A stretch of DNA of 64,000 nucleotides, from NCBI RefSeq assembly GCF_002887735.1, contig NZ_PKQP01000010.1, positions 62,001-126,000 on the forward strand, written 5' to 3'. The translations under genes were made by a program, and so were the position numbers. Of this stretch, positions 41,944-50,838 are shown piece by piece; positions within the stretch are counted from its first letter, which is position 1, and each line of letters begins with the position of its first letter. This stretch comes from Stenotrophomonas bentonitica. Lineage in GTDB: Bacteria > Pseudomonadota > Gammaproteobacteria > Xanthomonadales > Xanthomonadaceae. The notes beneath the pieces are model-generated. The model saw nothing but the letters and a program-made list of their open reading frames with translations, was not told the DNA's origin and made no database searches.

Positions 41944-42098
41944 AGTACTTCGTCTGGGGATACGCGAAGAGCTGGATCATCAACGGGGTGGATGCAGCGG
42001 GCCAAGTGGTCTGGTCCTCGCACTGGATGGCAACCAAGGGCGAAGCTGAAACCCTGGCCAGCATGCTTGGTTGGGATGCTGTGCAGGTGGCGGCATGA
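41940..42098 (+). CDS. Small phage protein, Trp-rich
   Basis: The 52-residue frame (MKYFVWGYAKSWIINGVDAA, VVWSSHWMATKGEAETLASM) starts in an ATGA overlap with ninB and ends in an ATGA overlap with the next gene. Its five Trp and regular codon use suggest a real, folded small protein. No family is recognised. Confidence 0.6.
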   Translation: MKYFVWGYAKSWIINGVDAAGQVVWSSHWMATKGEAETLASMLGWDAVQVAA

Positions 42099-42472
42099 AG
42101 CGCGGCCGCAGCACCAGCACCCCGACTGCATCCCAGCAGCAGCGCATGGACGCCATCAAGGACATCGGCTGCGTCATCGCGCAGGCGCTGGGCCTTGGCT
42201 TCGTGCCCTGCGAGGTCCACCACCTGACCATCGGCGGCAAGCACGGCCAGAAGCGGAGAGGGCACGACTTCACCATCGGCCTGAACCCGTGGTCGCACCG
42301 CGGCGAGCCCTTCAACGGCATGAGCGCCGACACCTGCGAGCAGCTCTTCGGCCCGTCCTACGCCAAACAGCCGCGCCGCTTCAGGCAGGAGGTCGGCAAC
42401 GACGACTACCTGCTGGACCTGCAGAACACCCTGATCGAAAAGCACCTGGAGAAGACCTCATGGGCAGCATGA
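42095..42472 (+). CDS. Ref-family recombination-enhancement nuclease
   Basis: The 125-residue protein resembles phage P1 Ref, a RecA-dependent HNH-like nuclease: FVPCEVHHLTIGGKHGQKRR, DFTIGLNPWSHRGEPFNGMS, then the C-terminal helix NDDYLLDLQNTLIEKHLE. The paired His (EVHH) and Cys fit the zinc/active-site cluster. Both ends overlap neighbours. It lies between ninB and rusA, a usual location in lambdoid phages. Confidence 0.82.
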   Translation: MKRGRSTSTPTASQQQRMDAIKDIGCVIAQALGLGFVPCEVHHLTIGGKHGQKRRGHDFTIGLNPWSHRGEPFNGMSADTCEQLFGPSYAKQPRRFRQEVGNDDYLLDLQNTLIEKHLEKTSWAA

Positions 42473-42936
42473 CTCACCTCACCCTGCCGTATCCGATCAG
42501 CGCCAACCGCTACTGGGCGACCCGCATCATCCGGGTGAAGGGGACCGCGAAGTACCGGGCGATGACATACGTGACCCCTGAGGCCGAGCAGTACCGTCGC
42601 GAGGTGGGGGTCATAGCAGCTGCAGCAGGGCTGAGCAGCGCAACGCCGGGCAGGGTGCTTCTGCACGTACAACTGTACCCGAACCGGCCGCAGGACTGGG
42701 CCAGACGCGCCAGGAAGGAGCCGCATACCTGGGACGACAGCGTGATGTGCATCGACCTGGGCAACTGCGAGAAGGTGCTGTCCGATGCCCTGAACGGCAT
42801 CGCCTGGGCGGATGACAAGCAGCTGCGCCGCATCGTGCTGGAGCGCATGGAGCCAGACGAGAAGGGCGCGCGGCTGGAAGTCGGGATTGAGCACCTGGCC
42901 CCGGCCCCTTCGCTGTTCGGCGAAGCGGCCGCCTGA
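42460..42936 (+). CDS. rusA: RusA-type Holliday junction resolvase
   Basis: The 158-residue protein opens LTLPYPISANRYWATRIIRV and has the RusA active-site region CIDLGNCEKVLSDALNGIAW then ADDKQLRRIVLERM, with the acidic residues that bind magnesium. GGAG lies 9 bases before ATG 42460; ATG 42469 is an alternative. It resolves recombination intermediates before packaging. Confidence 0.88.
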   Translation: MGSMTHLTLPYPISANRYWATRIIRVKGTAKYRAMTYVTPEAEQYRREVGVIAAAAGLSSATPGRVLLHVQLYPNRPQDWARRARKEPHTWDDSVMCIDLGNCEKVLSDALNGIAWADDKQLRRIVLERMEPDEKGARLEVGIEHLAPAPSLFGEAAA

Positions 42937-42968
42937 AACACCACGGCACGAGCGCAGCGGAGACGACC

Positions 42969-43382
42969 ATGGGCAACGCCAAATCCCAGAAGCCGACCAG
43001 GCACGCAGCCCCGCACCGGCAGTTCCGGCGCGGCGCGGTGGCCGTGGCCGTCGTAGACCAAGGTCAGGTGCTGGCGGTGGCCAGGGCCGTGCTGTCCCGC
43101 GTGCGCGATATCCGCAATGCGCAGGGGGAAGGCAGCTACGTGTTCGGTGACCCCGGGCAGGCCATCTTCGCCCTGCGCATCGGGTCGGCCGCCGGCGAGG
43201 GCATGCTGCGCGAGCACAGCGACTGGCTGTTCGGCCTGTACGGGGCAGACACCGCAGACGGCAAGCGCGTCAGCTTCCCATCGATCGACCAGGTGGCCGA
43301 AGACATCCGGGAGCACTACGGGTGGGAGCAGGCCCCGTCCATCCGCGAACCTGCGCAGCTGGAATTCTGGGCCGTAGCCTGA
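42969..43382 (+). CDS. Phage hypothetical protein at the late-regulator position
   Basis: The 137-residue protein has a basic start (MGNAKSQKPTRHAAPHRQFR), then VLAVARAVLSRVRDIRNAQG, YVFGDPGQAIFALRIGSAAG and a Trp-containing helical end. No domain is recognised. It lies between rusA and the terminase genes, where lambdoid phages encode the Q antiterminator, but no antiterminator hallmark is seen. Confidence 0.65.
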   Translation: MGNAKSQKPTRHAAPHRQFRRGAVAVAVVDQGQVLAVARAVLSRVRDIRNAQGEGSYVFGDPGQAIFALRIGSAAGEGMLREHSDWLFGLYGADTADGKRVSFPSIDQVAEDIREHYGWEQAPSIREPAQLEFWAVA

Positions 43383-43423
43383 TCGCCATTGATCGCATCG
43401 CTCAGGCTGGGATAACAGCATGC

Positions 43424-43711
43424 ATGAGCGACCGCCAGACGCTGACCACCACCGAACTGCTGCGTGCAAGCATCGTCCGCCCCGATGGGTCGGTACCGGA
43501 TGTGGACCGCAGCCCGTTGCCGTACTGGCGCGATCACCTCAACCCCACCCGGGGGGCAATCCGGGACGACCAGCACGCAGGTGTCGACAACAGCGTGCAG
43601 CCGACACGAGGTGAGCCGCGTTGCGGCGGCCAGGGGCTTTGCCCCCCTGGTGACGTCCATGCCCTCGGGAATCGGCAGCTCCAACGAGGTGCGCAGGCAT
43701 GCGCGCCCTGA
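43424..43711 (+). CDS. Small phage hypothetical protein
   Basis: This 95-residue frame begins MSDRQTLTTTELLRASIVRP and looks normal for about 45 residues (SPLPYWRDHLNPTRG). The remainder has atypical composition. It overlaps the terminase small subunit start by 13 bases. A hairpin (CCAGGGG with CCCCTGG) near 43640 lies inside it. Confidence is moderate. Confidence 0.45.
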   Translation: MSDRQTLTTTELLRASIVRPDGSVPDVDRSPLPYWRDHLNPTRGAIRDDQHAGVDNSVQPTRGEPRCGGQGLCPPGDVHALGNRQLQRGAQACAP

Positions 43712-44106
43712 CCCCGAAGCAAGAGTCCTTCTGCCAGCGGTATCTGGAAACGGGCAACGCCAGCGAGGCCTATCGGCTCTGCTACAGCACCACGGCGGCC
43801 AAACCTGAGACGGTGAACCGATCCGCTAAGGAACTGCTGGATAACCCCAAGATCGCCGCAAGGCTTTCCGAGCTGAGGGCGGAAGCTCTGGTAGGGCATT
43901 CGGTCACCATCGCCACCCTGCTGAAGGAACTGGAAGAAGCCCGGCAGGTGGCCAAGCGCAAGAAGCAGGGCACCGCCATGGTCCAAGCCACGATGGGCAA
44001 GGCGAAGCTGGCCGGCCTGGAGAAGGGCGCCGAGCCAGACGACACGCCTGTGCCTGCCGCCGTGCGCATCGAGATCATCAGCGGGCGGAAGAATGCCAAC
44101 CCTTAA
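43699..44106 (+). CDS. terS: Terminase small subunit
   Basis: The 135-residue protein has the Terminase_2-type DNA-binding start LTPKQESFCQRYLETGNASE, then AYRLCYSTTAAKPETVNRSA and a helical oligomerisation part (LLKELEEARQVAKRKKQG). It recognises the phage packaging site. It overlaps terL by 14 bases. Confidence 0.9.
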   Translation: MRALTPKQESFCQRYLETGNASEAYRLCYSTTAAKPETVNRSAKELLDNPKIAARLSELRAEALVGHSVTIATLLKELEEARQVAKRKKQGTAMVQATMGKAKLAGLEKGAEPDDTPVPAAVRIEIISGRKNANP

Positions 44107-45448
44107 CGAGCCGCAGGCAGCGTTCCTGCAACTTCCGCACAAGTTCCGCGCCTTCGTTGGCGGGTTCGGCTCAGGGAAGACCTGGGTGGGCTGCGGCTCG
44201 CTGTGCCGGCATGCGTGGGAGCACCCGAGGATTCCGGCTGGCTACTTCGCCCCGACCTATCCGCAAATCCGCGACATCTTCTACCCGACCATCGAAGAGG
44301 TGGCCCACGACTGGGGACTGCGCGCCTCGATCGCCGAGTCGAACAAGGAAGTCAGCCTGTACGCCGGACGGCAGTACCGCGGCACGATCATCTGCCGTTC
44401 GATGGAGAAGCCGTCCAGCATCGTGGGCTTCAAGATCGGCCAGGCGCTGGTCGACGAGATCGACACCATGAACAAGCGCAAGGCGCAAGACGCCTGGCGC
44501 AAGATCATTGCCCGCCTGCGCGTGAAGGCTGACGGGCTGCAGAACGGCATCGACGTGACGACCACCCCCGAGGGGTTCAACTTCGTCTACGAGCAGTTCC
44601 ACCAGATGCCGAGCGAGCGGCCGGAGCTGAAGGCCCTCTACGGCCTGGTGCATGCCAGCACCTACGACAACGAGGTGAACCTGCCTGAGGACTACATCCG
44701 GTCGCTGTACGAGAGCTACCCGCCGCAGCTGGTACAGGCCTACATCGACGGCATGTTCGTCAACCTGACAACCGGCTCGGTGTACAGCGTGTTCTCCCGC
44801 TCGCGCAATGCCACCGACGAGGTGATCCAGGAGGGTGAGCACCTGCACATCGGCATGGACTTCAACGTGCTGAACATGACTGCGATCGTGTGCGTGATCC
44901 GGGACGACCAGCCGATGGCGCTGGACGAGCTGACGGGCATTCGTGACACCCCGGCCATGATCCAGGCGCTGAAGGATCAGTTCCCCGGCCACCGCATGAC
45001 GATCTACCCCGATGCGAGCGGGGAGAGCACCCACACGAACAACGCCAGCGTCTCCGACCTGGGCCTGCTGCGCGTCGAGCGCGGCATGAGCGTGGTGAAG
45101 CCCGCAGCCAACCCCCGCATCCGCGCGCGCGTGGTCAGCGTCAACGCCATGCTCTGCAACGCCAAGGGTAGGCGCCGGCTGAAGGTCAACGTGCGCCGCT
45201 GCCCGAAGCTCACCGAGGCGCTGGAGAAGCAGCCCTACGACGCCAACGGCATGCCCGACAAGACAACCGGCTTCGATCACCCGCCGGACGCGCTCGGCTA
45301 CTTCATTCATGGCAGGTATCCCGCCGCAGTAAGCGCGCGCGACCGTGGAGCCATTGAACGGCCTTCTGGCCTGAAGCCTTATAGCCGGGCCTGGCTGGAG
45401 TCTTCCGGCCTCCCGTCAAACGCCGACCGTAGGAGAAATGCCCTGTGA
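44093..45448 (+). CDS. terL: Terminase large subunit
   Basis: The 451-residue packaging motor has ATPase Walker A GGFGSGKTW, Walker B ALVDEIDTM, the coupling segment DVTTTPEGFN and a C-terminal RNase H-like nuclease with Asp in IGMDFNVLNMTAIV, IYPDASGES and TGFDHPPDALGYF. It cuts and pumps phage DNA into the prohead through the portal encoded next. Confidence 0.95.
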   Translation: MPTLNEPQAAFLQLPHKFRAFVGGFGSGKTWVGCGSLCRHAWEHPRIPAGYFAPTYPQIRDIFYPTIEEVAHDWGLRASIAESNKEVSLYAGRQYRGTIICRSMEKPSSIVGFKIGQALVDEIDTMNKRKAQDAWRKIIARLRVKADGLQNGIDVTTTPEGFNFVYEQFHQMPSERPELKALYGLVHASTYDNEVNLPEDYIRSLYESYPPQLVQAYIDGMFVNLTTGSVYSVFSRSRNATDEVIQEGEHLHIGMDFNVLNMTAIVCVIRDDQPMALDELTGIRDTPAMIQALKDQFPGHRMTIYPDASGESTHTNNASVSDLGLLRVERGMSVVKPAANPRIRARVVSVNAMLCNAKGRRRLKVNVRRCPKLTEALEKQPYDANGMPDKTTGFDHPPDALGYFIHGRYPAAVSARDRGAIERPSGLKPYSRAWLESSGLPSNADRRRNAL

Positions 45449-47490
45449 CCATGCTGCCCGCCGACGGCCTGATGGATGCCATGGCGGCCCAGGATGCCGC
45501 CGATGCCGAACGTGAAGCGGAGGCCCAGGCGCTGCTGCAGGAAGAGGCCGATGTCGCCAACTGGCACAAGCTGCTGAAGGAATCGCGCGACTTCGACTGT
45601 GACGCCCGCAAGGGCTACGCGCTGGACCGCCGCTACTGCCGGAACCTGGTCGACGAGGCCTACAACGTGTCCGTGCCCATCGCCGGCACCTACGTGAACC
45701 TGCTGACGTCCTTCCTGTACGCGCGCGACCCGGAGCCGGCGGTGGTGCCTGCCGAGTCAGTGGGGTCCAGCCGCGTGAAGCAGGCCAAGGAAGTGGGCCG
45801 CACCCTGGAGATCGTCATCGCCTCGCTGTGGCGCAAAGGGCGCCTGAAACACAGCATGGACGCGATGGTCCGCTCGGGCCTGAGCATCGGCATCGGCTGG
45901 GTCAAGGTAGCCTGGCACCGGGAGACCGAGCGCGACCCGATGACCGAGCAGCGCATCGACGACCTGCGGAAGAAGCTGCAGGCGGTCGCCTCGATCGAAG
46001 CCGAGCTGACCGAAGGTTCGGCCGCCAATCCCGACCTTCTGCGCGCCCAATACAACCAGCAGCTGCAGGCGCTGGAATCCCAGGTCGAGCAGGTGGTGTT
46101 CAACGGCCTCGTCGCCGACTTCGTGCGCGGGGAGGACATCCAGGTGTCCATGGACGTGGCCACGCTGAAGGACTACACCGTCGCGCCTTGGATCGCGCAC
46201 CGCACCTTCCTGCCATACGAGGACGGCCTGGCCGCCTACCCCGAGCTGCGGGATGAGCTGGGCAAGGCCGAGACCTTCTACCACGCCAAGCGCGGCCGGG
46301 AGCCGGCGCCCTTCGCCACGGTGCAGGAGGGCATGAGCGAGTCCGATGCCGACGTGTTCCGCAATGCGACGGCAGCCGGGCAGGGCAGCGATAGCGGTCC
46401 GCGGTTCCTGTGCGTCTGGGAAATCTGGGATCGCCGCACCGGCATGATCCACACCGTCACCCCCGGCCTGCGCCGCTACCTGCGCGCGCCGTTCCAGCCC
46501 GACCAGGCCAGCACGCGCTTCTATTCGTTCTTCCAGTGGGCGCCGCTGTGGGTGGATGGGGAACGGCACCCGCAGTCCCTGGTGGACCGCTCGCGCTCGC
46601 TGCTGGACGAGTACAACCGCACGCGCACCAACTACCGCGAGCATCGCCGCCGCGCGATCCCGAAGATGGGGTTCGACCGCGGCGCGCTGGAAGTGGAAGA
46701 CGCGCTGAAGCTCGAAGGCGCCACCACCAGCGAGATGGTCGGCCTGGACCTGAAGGGGCAGGGCTCGCGAGAAGTGCTGTTCCCGATTCAGTACAACCAG
46801 ATCGACGGGGCACTGTACGACACCGCGCCGATCCGCTCGGAGCTGGAACTGATCTGGGGCATCCAGGAGGCGCTGTCCTCCAGCATCCAGACCGCGAAGA
46901 CGGCCACCGAGGCCGATATCCAGCAGCAGGGCACCGAGTCCCGCCTGGGCTACAGCCGCGACAGCCTGGACGACCTGCTCGGCGACGTGGCGCAGTTCAC
47001 CGCCGAGGTAGCCATGTCACCCGCCGGGCTGTCGCCGGATGAAGCGGCAGAGATCGCCGGCCCTGAGGCGCTGTGGTTCAACGCGCCGCTGCCGAGCCTG
47101 GTATCCGCTCTGGTGTCGGTCGACATTCGCGCGGGCAGTTCCGGCCGCCCAGCTTCGAACCTGCGCCGGCAGCAGTGGGGCGCCATCCTGCCGCAGCTGC
47201 AGGAGGCCGTAGTGACCATCGGCCAGATGCGCGGCGCGACCCCGCTGGATATCGCCAACAGCCTGGAACAGCTCATGGTCGAAACCATCGAGCGCACCGG
47301 TGACACCTCGATCGACGCCTATTCCTTCATCCCGCAGGTGCCTGCCATGGGTGCCATGCCGCTGCCTGGAGCTGCCCCGGCCGTGGCTGGCCTGCCGATG
47401 GGCGACCCGCAGCAGCAGCTCCTTCCCCCGCCGGTAGAGCCGGCACCCGCGCCGGCGCCGATTGCCGGCCCGGTCGCGCCACCGCTTTGA
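45445..47490 (+). CDS. Portal protein
   Basis: This 681-residue portal has the length of P22-like or other podovirus portals. Visible elements include NVSVPIAGTYVNLLTSFLYA, a long helical crown/wing segment (DDLRKKLQAVASIEAELTEG), the central SRSLLDEYNRTRTNYREHRR and the clip-like QTAKTATEADIQQQGTESR. The C-terminal 80 residues are Pro/Ala-rich. It starts with GTG, overlapping the terL stop (GTGA). Confidence 0.9.
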   Translation: MTMLPADGLMDAMAAQDAADAEREAEAQALLQEEADVANWHKLLKESRDFDCDARKGYALDRRYCRNLVDEAYNVSVPIAGTYVNLLTSFLYARDPEPAVVPAESVGSSRVKQAKEVGRTLEIVIASLWRKGRLKHSMDAMVRSGLSIGIGWVKVAWHRETERDPMTEQRIDDLRKKLQAVASIEAELTEGSAANPDLLRAQYNQQLQALESQVEQVVFNGLVADFVRGEDIQVSMDVATLKDYTVAPWIAHRTFLPYEDGLAAYPELRDELGKAETFYHAKRGREPAPFATVQEGMSESDADVFRNATAAGQGSDSGPRFLCVWEIWDRRTGMIHTVTPGLRRYLRAPFQPDQASTRFYSFFQWAPLWVDGERHPQSLVDRSRSLLDEYNRTRTNYREHRRRAIPKMGFDRGALEVEDALKLEGATTSEMVGLDLKGQGSREVLFPIQYNQIDGALYDTAPIRSELELIWGIQEALSSSIQTAKTATEADIQQQGTESRLGYSRDSLDDLLGDVAQFTAEVAMSPAGLSPDEAAEIAGPEALWFNAPLPSLVSALVSVDIRAGSSGRPASNLRRQQWGAILPQLQEAVVTIGQMRGATPLDIANSLEQLMVETIERTGDTSIDAYSFIPQVPAMGAMPLPGAAPAVAGLPMGDPQQQLLPPPVEPAPAPAPIAGPVAPPL

Positions 47491-47522
47491 CCCGCCATCC
47501 CGCCGCCAACTGAGGTTCCACC

Positions 47523-48599
47523 ATGACTATCGAAGACCAGAACACCCCGGCCGCGCCGGACACCACCCCGACCGACACGCAGGGTGCCCCCGCCGCCGCT
47601 GAGGCGCCGTCGCAGCCCGAGGCACCACAGGTGGACGCCTTTACCGCTGGCGTCGAAGCAGCACGCGCGCAGGAAGCCCAGGAGGATGCGCTGCCGCCGG
47701 CCCCCGATGCCCCCGATGGCGCTGATCCAGCAGCACCCCCCGCCGATGGGCAGCCGCCGGTCGACCCAGCAGCTCCGCCTGCAGGTGCACCGGCCGCGCC
47801 GCCGGCAGATGCGCCGCCCGCCAAGCCGCCGACCGTCGACGAGGAAGTGCAGCAGCTGGGCCTGAAGGACCGCGCGGCCGAGCGCTTCCGCGAGCTCAAC
47901 CAGCGCCTGGAAGAGGCCAGCGGCTTCCGCGATCGCGTCAGCCAGTGGGAGCAGACGGTGGAAAGCACCGGGGCCAGCCCCGAGCAGTTCGGCGGCGCGC
48001 TGCGCTACCTGTCGGACATCAATTCCGGCGATCCGGCTCGCATGGGCGAGGCCTACGACCGCATGCAGGGCGAGCTGCAGTGGCTGGGCAAGCAGCTCGG
48101 CCGTGAGGCGCCGGGCTTCGACCCGATCGCCGCGCACGCCGACCTGGCCACGCGGGTTGCCTCGGGCGACATCACTCGCGACGTGGCCCTGGAGCTGGTT
48201 CAGCACCGGCAGGCCGGGGCACTGCAGCAGAACCACGTGCAGACCCAGCAGCAGCGTGTGCAGCAGGATCAGGAATACGATCTGGGCATTGCCTCGGTGC
48301 AGGAGCTGGGCATCGGCCTGCGGGCCAACGATCCGCTGTTCGACCAGAAGATGCCGCTGCTCACTCCTGCCATCGAGATCATTCAGCAGTCACTGCCGCC
48401 GAGCCAGTGGAAGCAGGCCATCCACAACGCCTACCTGCGGCTGCCGGTCGGCGCCGTCGCAGCGCCCCCCGCCGCAGCACCGCCGCGGGCGCCGAACAAC
48501 CCGACGCGCCCTGCCGGTGGTGCACCGCTCGCGCCGAAGGTCACGCCGGAGAACGCTTTCGAGCTGGGTGTGCAACAGGCCCGCCTGCGCGGGCAGTAA
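47523..48599 (+). CDS. Scaffolding-type protein
   Basis: The 358-residue protein has a Pro/Ala/Asp-rich disordered N-terminal third, a helical, Gln/Glu-rich core (AAERFRELNQRLEEASGFRD, QQNHVQTQQQRVQQDQEYDL) and a short basic C-terminal end (AFELGVQQARLRGQ). Position between portal and major capsid and this composition are typical of head scaffolds. It is followed by a terminator. Confidence 0.82.
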   Translation: MTIEDQNTPAAPDTTPTDTQGAPAAAEAPSQPEAPQVDAFTAGVEAARAQEAQEDALPPAPDAPDGADPAAPPADGQPPVDPAAPPAGAPAAPPADAPPAKPPTVDEEVQQLGLKDRAAERFRELNQRLEEASGFRDRVSQWEQTVESTGASPEQFGGALRYLSDINSGDPARMGEAYDRMQGELQWLGKQLGREAPGFDPIAAHADLATRVASGDITRDVALELVQHRQAGALQQNHVQTQQQRVQQDQEYDLGIASVQELGIGLRANDPLFDQKMPLLTPAIEIIQQSLPPSQWKQAIHNAYLRLPVGAVAAPPAAAPPRAPNNPTRPAGGAPLAPKVTPENAFELGVQQARLRGQ

Positions 48600-48603
48600 C
48601 ACG

Positions 48604-48625
48604 AAGGGGGCCGAAAGGCCCCTTT
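48604..48625 (+). terminator. Intrinsic terminator between scaffold and capsid genes
   Basis: A 9-bp stem (AAGGGGGCC with GGCCCCTTT, one G-T pair) and a GAAA tetraloop is followed by CTCTTTT. A perfect -35-like TTGACA lies soon after, at 48641-48646, so the capsid gene may also have its own promoter, though no clear -10 is seen. Confidence 0.72.
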
Positions 48626-48749
48626 CTCTTTTCACCGCCATTGACAGCCTTTCCCGCGCTGGCATCTTGACCACCGAGCGGCACACCAGCCGCCCCGCGT
48701 GTGACGTAAGCCGGGTTCGCCGCCGGTAGCGCTGTAACGAGCCTCGCGC

Positions 48750-48804
48750 CCTCGGAACGCGGAAAGACCCTCGGCCCCAACGGGTCGGCCCTTTCCTTCC
48801 GAGG
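48750..48804 (+). ncRNA. Leader RNA stem-loop covering the capsid ribosome-binding site
   Basis: Three stacked pairings form one long hairpin: CCTCGGAA (48750-48757) with TTCCGAGG (48797-48804), GGAAAG (48761-48766) with CTTTCC (48791-48796), and ACCC (48767-48770) with GGGT (48782-48785). The last paired bases, GAGG (48801-48804), are the Shine-Dalgarno, 8 bases before the capsid ATG at 48813. The structure could limit or time capsid translation. Confidence 0.55.
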
Positions 48805-48812
48805 TTTCTCCT

Positions 48813-49874
48813 ATGCCGCTTACCCCCGCACAGCTGCTGTCTGGTGCCAACACCCAGATGCAGTCCTACGCCACCAACGATCCCATCGATCAGTTCACCA
48901 CCCAGCGCCCGTTCGCCGACTGGCTGCTGCGCAACCGCCAGGACTCTGTCTTCGGCAATGGCGTCTTCAACGAGAAGATTCGCTACACCAACGACTCGAA
49001 CTACCAGAACTACAGCGGTGACGACCAGGTCACCTACAACCGCAAGAAGACGACCCGGCTGGCGCCGTTCCAGGCGTACGAGGCCTTCGACGGCTTCACG
49101 CTCAACGAAACCGAGCTGGCCAACAACGGCATCATCCTGACCGATGACCGCAACGCGGTCATGAGCGAAGCCGAGAAGATCCAGATCGTCAACCTGTTGG
49201 ACGAGAACTGGACCACGCTGAAGGATGGTTTCCAGGAAAACTGGGACATTGAAGTCCACCTGGACGGCTCGGCCAACCCGAAGGCAGTTCCGGGCCTGGA
49301 CGCGCTGGTCAGCACCACGCCGAACGTGGGCACCATCGGCGGTATCGACGCTGCGGCGACCACCTACTGGCGCAACTTCGCCGACATCGGCATCAGCACG
49401 GCCACCGCCGGCAACCTGATCTCCCATCTCGAGACGCTGTGGCGCAAGACCATTGCCTACGGTAAGCAGGGCGCGCCGGACTTCATCCCGGTGGGTTCGG
49501 AGATGTACGACGCCATCAATGCTGACGCACTGAAGGTCATGAGCCGCCAGATCACCATCGGCCAGTCGTCGACCGGCGGCGTCACGCTGGACCCGTCCAC
49601 CAAGGCGCTGGCCTTCAAGGGCGTGCCGATCGTGTGGGACCCGACCTTCGACGCGCTCGACGACCTGCTGGGCACGCTGCCGGTGCCGTGGAAGAAGCGC
49701 GGTTACTTCCTCAACAGCAAGACCTTCAAGCTGCGCCCGGTAAAGGGCCGCTGGATGATCCGCCGCACGCCGCCGCGCGTGTATGACCGCCACACGCACT
49801 ACTTCGGCATGACCGCGCACTACGGTCTGACCATGAAGAAGCGCAACAGCAACGCGGTCTTCTCGATCGCCTGA
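48813..49874 (+). CDS. Major capsid protein
   Basis: This 353-residue protein is the expected capsid subunit by size, position after the scaffold and composition. It is Asn/Thr/Asp-rich with DPIDQFTTQRPFADWLLRNR at the start, a central GLDALVSTTPNVGTIGGIDA and the end MTAHYGLTMKKRNSNAVFSI, and is probably an HK97-fold capsid. The start is confirmed by GAGG 8 bases upstream, inside a hairpin. Confidence 0.88.
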   Translation: MPLTPAQLLSGANTQMQSYATNDPIDQFTTQRPFADWLLRNRQDSVFGNGVFNEKIRYTNDSNYQNYSGDDQVTYNRKKTTRLAPFQAYEAFDGFTLNETELANNGIILTDDRNAVMSEAEKIQIVNLLDENWTTLKDGFQENWDIEVHLDGSANPKAVPGLDALVSTTPNVGTIGGIDAAATTYWRNFADIGISTATAGNLISHLETLWRKTIAYGKQGAPDFIPVGSEMYDAINADALKVMSRQITIGQSSTGGVTLDPSTKALAFKGVPIVWDPTFDALDDLLGTLPVPWKKRGYFLNSKTFKLRPVKGRWMIRRTPPRVYDRHTHYFGMTAHYGLTMKKRNSNAVFSIA

Positions 49875-49921
49875 CCCCACCAAGGCCGGCGGGGATGTTC
49901 CTCGCCGGCAGGAGACCTGAA

Positions 49922-50233
49922 ATGCCGAACGTGAAGACGCTCCCGACCGGGGGCACCATCGTCAAGCTCAACAAGACCCCGCTGCTCGGCGGCTGGGGTC
50001 GCGAGGGCCTGGCCAACCTGGGCGCCAATACCGCCGTGACCACCGGCGTGCTGCTGCAGGGCCACGAAGCACCGGCCGACGGCAGCACCCCTGCGGCGGG
50101 CAGCTCGGGCTGGTTCACCGTGCTGAGCGCGGCGGCCAACCTGGCCCCGGTGGTCGAAATCGCCGACCTGCCGGACTTCATCCGCACTGGCACTGCCGCG
50201 ACGGCGCCGATCACCCTGGAGGGCATCCAGTAA
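49922..50233 (+). CDS. Small capsid-associated protein
   Basis: The 103-residue protein starts MPNVKTLPTGGTIVKLNKTP and is rich in Gly, Ala and Thr with a beta character (GVLLQGHEAPADGSTPAAGS, WFTVLSAAANLAPVV). Located just after the capsid gene, it may be a decoration or head-stabilising protein. Its stop overlaps the next start (TAATG). Confidence 0.65.
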   Translation: MPNVKTLPTGGTIVKLNKTPLLGGWGREGLANLGANTAVTTGVLLQGHEAPADGSTPAAGSSGWFTVLSAAANLAPVVEIADLPDFIRTGTAATAPITLEGIQ

Positions 50234-50769
50234 TGGCCAAGATCGTCAATCTCCTGTTGCTGACGCTGGTCATCGACCGCGACGCAACCACCAAGCTGCC
50301 CGTCCAGGCATTCGACTACGAGCTGCCGATCCTGGAAGAGCTGTACCCGCCGGAGACCATCAGCGAGGTAAAGCGCGAGTCGGTCGAGGTCAAGAACTTC
50401 GACGAGCACGAAGTCTTCGCCGGGCTGGAAAACAAGTACGGCCGCACCCCGGAAGGTGCCGAAGCCCTGAAGTACGCCTACCGCAACAAGCAGGACTTCT
50501 CCAAGGCCGTGGCCAGCAGCATCTCGGCCGCCAAGGACGAAGCGGTCGAGACCGAAGGCAACGATCGCGATGAAGACGAGGAAGAGCAGGTCACCGAGCT
50601 GCAGACCCTCGCCGGCAAGACCGTCGACGAGATCAGGGACGGGCTCGACACCCTGACCGACGAAGAGCTGCACGAACTGGCCGAGATCGAGAAGGCCGGC
50701 AAGAACCGCAAGGGCGTCATCGACGCCATCAACGCGGCGCTGGGCGACCAGGGCAGCGACACCGAGTAA
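50233..50769 (+). CDS. Acidic phage structural or head-completion protein
   Basis: The 178-residue protein has a beta-rich first half and a very acidic linker (GNDRDEDEEEQVTEL), then a C-terminal HeH/SAP-like helical unit: LTDEELHELAEIEKAGKNRK then GVIDAINAAL. Such units are common at the end of small head proteins in podo- and siphophages. The role is not certain. Confidence 0.6.
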   Translation: MAKIVNLLLLTLVIDRDATTKLPVQAFDYELPILEELYPPETISEVKRESVEVKNFDEHEVFAGLENKYGRTPEGAEALKYAYRNKQDFSKAVASSISAAKDEAVETEGNDRDEDEEEQVTELQTLAGKTVDEIRDGLDTLTDEELHELAEIEKAGKNRKGVIDAINAALGDQGSDTE

Positions 50770-50838
50770 GTCCGCTGGCGGCGGGCTGGCGGCCGGCCGG
50801 GGCAACTCGGTCGGCCGTTTTTCTTTCTGGAGGTAGGT

